From: Desulfofustis sp.
GTDB taxonomy: Bacteria > Desulfobacterota > Desulfobulbia > Desulfobulbales > Desulfocapsaceae
Assembly (NCBI GenBank): GCA_030145365.1
Contig: JAQYVS010000006.1
Coordinates: 1-7,866, forward strand
Direction: 5' to 3'
Length of the DNA: 7,866 nucleotides
Part shown: one piece after another, positions 5,733-7,866 of the stretch
Layout: every line of letters begins with the position of its first letter
How positions within the stretch are numbered: position 1 is the first letter of the stretch
Position numbers and translations under genes: made by a program
Notes under the pieces: generated by a model
Told to the model about the DNA's origin: nothing
The model's database searches: none
Seen by the model: the letters and a program-made list of their open reading frames with translations, nothing else

Positions 5733-6791
5733 TTATTCGGTAGTGCCGACAACTCCCTGAACAAACCAGGTCATTCCAAGCATATCTTTATCGCTCATTG
5801 AAGATCCGGCAGTGACCTTCTCCATGCCTTTCTGATCTTTGATCGGACCCACAAAGATCTTTTCGCCACCTATAATTGCTTCTTTCTTAGCCATAACCTT
5901 ATCCTGTACATCTTTAGGAACCATGTCACTCATCGGAGCAAGATCAACAATTCCTTCTGCCAGGCCAGGCCATGAAGATTCAGCTTTCCAGGTACCACTT
6001 TGAACTTTTTTAACGGTATTGACATAGAACGGTCCCCAGTTCCATATCGGGGCGGTCAAATGTGATTTGGGAGCAAACTGACTCATATCAGAATTGTAGC
6101 CAATTGAGTACACACCCTTCTCCTGGGCAGCTTCCTGCGGTCCGGGCGAATCCTGATGCTGAGCAATTACATCGGCTCCTACATCAAGCAATGATTTAGC
6201 AGCCTCTTTTTCAGTTGCCGGATCATACCAGGTCTTTGTCCATACGACCCTGACTGAAACATCAGGATTCACAATCTGAGCGCCCAGGGTGAAAGCGTTA
6301 ATTCCCCTGATAACTTCAGGAATCGGAAAGGCTGCAGCATAACCAATGATGTTTGACTTGGTCATTGCACCGGCGACCATACCTGAAAGATAACGGGCCT
6401 GATACATGCGGCCAAAATAATTGCCCATATTCTCAGCCATCTTAAAACCGGAACAATGCATGAACGTCGTCTTAGGGAACTGCTTGGCTACCTTGAGCAT
6501 GGGATCCATATAACCAAAGCTTGTAGCAAAAATAACATCATAACCTTTGCGGGCCATGTTCAGAATGACGCGCTCTGAATCGGGACCTTCAGCAACTGCC
6601 TCAACAAAAGAAGTTTTTACACCATCCATTTCATCCAGTGCCAGACGCCCTTTATCATGGGCATACGACCATCCTGCATCTCCAATCGGGGATACATACA
6701 CAAACCCGACATTCATCTCTTTGGCCATAGCCTGTGAAAAGCAAAGCCCAATTCCAAGCAATGCCGTGGTCACTATCCTGCTCAAACGCAT
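5733..6791 (-). CDS. BMP-family periplasmic purine-binding protein of an ABC importer
   Basis: A 352-residue solute-binding protein (numbering from ATG 6791). Residues 1-23 form a type I signal peptide: a basic start, a hydrophobic core and an AMA cleavage site before KEM. The Cys in the core lacks a lipobox (IGLC has Leu at -1), so the mature protein should be soluble in the periplasm. The mature part is a two-lobed Bmp (PF02608-type) fold with the variant N-terminal motif GDAGWSYAHDKGR (37-49), TSFGYMDP (90-97), the hinge-region segment FPIPEVIRGINAF (155-167), QHQDSPGP (211-218) and NWGPFY (251-256). These mark the proteobacterial subgroup of the BMP family; characterised BMP members bind purine nucleosides or bases (PnrA, NupN), with riboflavin as an exception (RfuA). 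The adjacent gpt points to a purine base. An ATG at 6797 in frame is less likely, because AGGAGG directly abuts it. The gene follows the glnQ-type gene by about 32-38 bases with no terminator seen. Confidence 0.9.
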   Translation of the reverse strand: MRLSRIVTTALLGIGLCFSQAMAKEMNVGFVYVSPIGDAGWSYAHDKGRLALDEMDGVKTSFVEAVAEGPDSERVILNMARKGYDVIFATSFGYMDPMLKVAKQFPKTTFMHCSGFKMAENMGNYFGRMYQARYLSGMVAGAMTKSNIIGYAAAFPIPEVIRGINAFTLGAQIVNPDVSVRVVWTKTWYDPATEKEAAKSLLDVGADVIAQHQDSPGPQEAAQEKGVYSIGYNSDMSQFAPKSHLTAPIWNWGPFYVNTVKKVQSGTWKAESSWPGLAEGIVDLAPMSDMVPKDVQDKVMAKKEAIIGGEKIFVGPIKDQKGMEKVTAGSSMSDKDMLGMTWFVQGVVGTTE

Positions 6792-6797
6792 GTCCAT

Positions 6798-6803
6798 CCT
6801 CCT
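6798..6803 (-). promoter_or_regulatory. Ribosome binding site that decides the binding-protein start
   Basis: A consensus AGGAGG on the minus strand. It has zero spacing to the ATG at 6795-6797 but an ideal six bases to the ATG at 6789-6791. The latter is therefore the likely start, and the product begins MRLSR rather than MDMRLSR. It is the strongest ribosome site in the window, consistent with high expression of a binding protein. Confidence 0.8.
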
Positions 6804-6807
6804 GATT

Positions 6808-6829
6808 TAATGATAAATTTCAATTATTA
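6808..6829. promoter_or_regulatory. AT-rich interrupted palindrome upstream of the binding-protein gene
   Basis: Nearly all of the short gap between the amino-acid ATPase stop and the binding-protein ribosome site is a 22-base AT-rich element whose ends TAATGAT (6808-6814) and ATTATTA (6823-6829) are inverted repeats with one mismatch. It could be an operator or part of a promoter with its -35 in the upstream gene, but I found no convincing -35 partner, and the base composition makes chance symmetry likely. Confidence 0.2.
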
Positions 6830-7564
6830 TTAGAGTACCTGCTTTAAAAACAGTTTGGTTCTATCTTCCCGCGGCTCGGTAAAAAAGTGTTCGGGTGTCC
6901 CTTCCTCAACCATTTTCCCCTCATCCATAAAGAGCACGCGGTCGGCCACTTCCCGGGCAAATCCCATCTCGTGACTAACAACCACCATGGTCATCCCTTC
7001 CCTGGCCAGGGTCTTCATCACGTCAAGGACTTCGCCTACCATCTCCGGATCAAGTGCCGAAGTCGGCTCGTCAAACAACATGACTTTGGGGTCCATTGCC
7101 AAAGCCCGGGCAATTGCTACGCGCTGCTGCTGCCCTCCTGAAAGCCGTGACGGGTATTCGCTTTCCTTTTCGGCGATACCTACTTTCTCTAGCAGCATTC
7201 GTGCCTTCTCCTTGGCCTCCTTTCTGGAGCGCTTTCTAACACGCATCTGGGCAAGGGTCAGGTTTTCCAGAACCGTTTTATGGGGAAAGAGGTTGAACTG
7301 CTGGAAGACCATACCAACCTCGGCCCGTATTTTGTTGATATTGGTTTTTCTGTTGGCAATATCCACACCATCGATGTAGACATGGCCTTCGTTGAACTTC
7401 TCCAAACCGTTTATACAGCGGATAAACGTTGATTTACCAGAACCAGAAGGTCCGATAACGACGACAACTTCAGCCTTATCAACTGTTGTCGATACCCCGT
7501 CAACCGCCCGCACAACTACACCGCGGCCGGTGAACAATTTTACCACATTCTCCGCTTTAATCAC
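6830..7564 (-). CDS. Polar amino-acid ABC transporter ATPase (GlnQ/HisP type)
   Basis: A 244-residue single-domain cytoplasmic ATPase with every canonical element: Walker A GPSGSGKST 38-46, Q-loop Q88 in VFQQFNLFPH (86-95), signature LSGGQQQR 141-148, Walker B FDEP 164-167 followed by SALDPE, and H-loop H198 in VSHEMGFA. The QQFNLFPH and SHEMGFAREVADR stretches are typical of the polar amino-acid uptake (PAAT) family that imports glutamine, glutamate, histidine or arginine; the exact amino acid cannot be read from the ATPase. The start is GTG at 7562-7564, overlapping the upstream permease stop by 8 bases, with GGAGG 10 bases before it. It belongs with the permease at the right edge; the periplasmic amino-acid binding protein is not in the window. 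The reading frame closes only about 30 bases before the purine-binding-protein ribosome site, so read-through into that operon is likely. Confidence 0.93.
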   Translation of the reverse strand: MIKAENVVKLFTGRGVVVRAVDGVSTTVDKAEVVVVIGPSGSGKSTFIRCINGLEKFNEGHVYIDGVDIANRKTNINKIRAEVGMVFQQFNLFPHKTVLENLTLAQMRVRKRSRKEAKEKARMLLEKVGIAEKESEYPSRLSGGQQQRVAIARALAMDPKVMLFDEPTSALDPEMVGEVLDVMKTLAREGMTMVVVSHEMGFAREVADRVLFMDEGKMVEEGTPEHFFTEPREDRTKLFLKQVL

Positions 7565-7866
7565 TGATCGCTAGCCTCCGTTCCAGGTAAAAGACAAACT
7601 GCGATAAAACCGAAGTAACAATCAGATACATCGCCGCAACAACCAGCCAGATCTCAAAAGTCGCAAAAGTTGAGGTAATGATCTCACGTCCCGATTTGGT
7701 AAGGTCGGTAATGGCAATAACCGAAACCAGTGATGAATCTTTGATCAGACTGATAAACTGCCCTGAGAGTGGTGGCAGAATTCGTTTGAAAGCCTGGGGC
7801 AGAATAATGTCCATCATGGCCTGGGGCATACTCATCCCCAAAGATCTGGCGGCTTCCATCTGGCCT
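7557..7866 (-). CDS. Polar amino-acid ABC transporter permease (HisM/GlnP type), 5' part beyond right edge
   Basis: The C-terminal 102 residues of an inner-membrane permease. The frame is open through 7866 and reads GQMEAARSLGMS, so the ATG at 7857-7859 is internal rather than the start. This is the EAA loop of binding-protein-dependent permeases (GQxEAAxSLGMS, ending near ILPQAFKRILPPL), the cytoplasmic element that docks on the ATPase. Two or so membrane helices follow, about FISLIKDSSLVSVIAI and IWLVVAAMYLIVTSVL, and then a short basic tail ERRLAISD. SLIKDSSL is characteristic of the HisM/GlnP family. The stop overlaps the GTG start of the ATPase gene by 8 bases, implying coupled translation. 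Confidence 0.9.
   Translation of the reverse strand, partial: GQMEAARSLGMSMPQAMMDIILPQAFKRILPPLSGQFISLIKDSSLVSVIAITDLTKSGREIITSTFATFEIWLVVAAMYLIVTSVLSQFVFYLERRLAISD

Noticed and set aside
6715..6791. Lipoprotein signal in the binding protein (Cys in the hydrophobic core)
   Set aside because: The residues before Cys are I-G-L, which lacks the small residue needed at -1 of a lipobox, while AMA followed by KE gives a good type I cleavage site.
7557..7859. Complete 100-residue permease starting at ATG 7859
   Set aside because: The frame continues upstream as GQ before the Met, matching the conserved EAA loop; the Met is internal and the gene is cut by the window edge.
1..7866. tRNA or rRNA genes, CRISPR arrays, insertion sequences, riboswitches
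   Set aside because: I saw no cloverleaf or rRNA-like sequence, no regularly spaced repeats, no transposase or terminal inverted repeats, and no gap long enough for a typical purine riboswitch; the longest is 98 bases and lies before the Fe-S gene.

Overview
All nine protein genes lie on the minus strand, so transcription runs from right to left. The window reads like a Gram-negative bacterial chromosome of roughly balanced base composition: the solute-binding protein carries a cleavable type I signal peptide and no lipobox. The Fe-S protein at the left end resembles proteins I associate with anaerobic, sulfate- or metal-reducing Desulfobacterota (former Deltaproteobacteria). That assignment is a low-to-moderate confidence inference from protein character, because there is no rRNA or marker gene here.

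Layout in transcription order. (1) 7866-6830: the end of a polar amino-acid ABC transporter, namely a HisM/GlnP-type permease cut by the right edge and a GlnQ/HisP-type ATPase that overlaps it by 8 bases and starts at GTG. (2) 6797-1648: a complete BMP-family (PnrA/NupN-like) ABC importer. Its genes are a periplasmic binding protein, two membrane subunits joined by an ATGA overlap, and a double-domain ATPase. A xanthine-guanine phosphoribosyltransferase (gpt) sits between the second permease and the ATPase. (3) 1591-638: a tandem-domain universal stress protein. (4) 539-1: the first 179 codons of a probable [4Fe-4S] protein cut by the left edge.

The central block looks like a purine capture and salvage unit. 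The binding protein takes up a purine in the periplasm, the ABC machine imports it, and Gpt converts the nucleobase with PRPP to a nucleotide, which traps it in the cell. This argues for a nucleobase such as guanine, xanthine or hypoxanthine as the main cargo, although the family also includes nucleoside carriers.

The most distinctive nucleic-acid features are two stem-loops at the binding protein/permease junction. One of them is a perfect 14-bp stem lying inside the first 20 codons of the permease gene and followed by a T-rich stretch. They could set the high ratio of binding protein to membrane subunits. A weak terminator-like hairpin with a T8 tract overlaps the ATPase stop codon, next to a plausible sigma-70 promoter for the stress-protein gene, which suggests the transcription unit divides there. 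I saw no mobile elements, tRNA or rRNA genes, CRISPR arrays or obviously foreign DNA. No gap exceeds 98 bases. Nothing here is a clear new system; the gpt-containing transporter operon and the intragenic hairpin are the items most worth following up.
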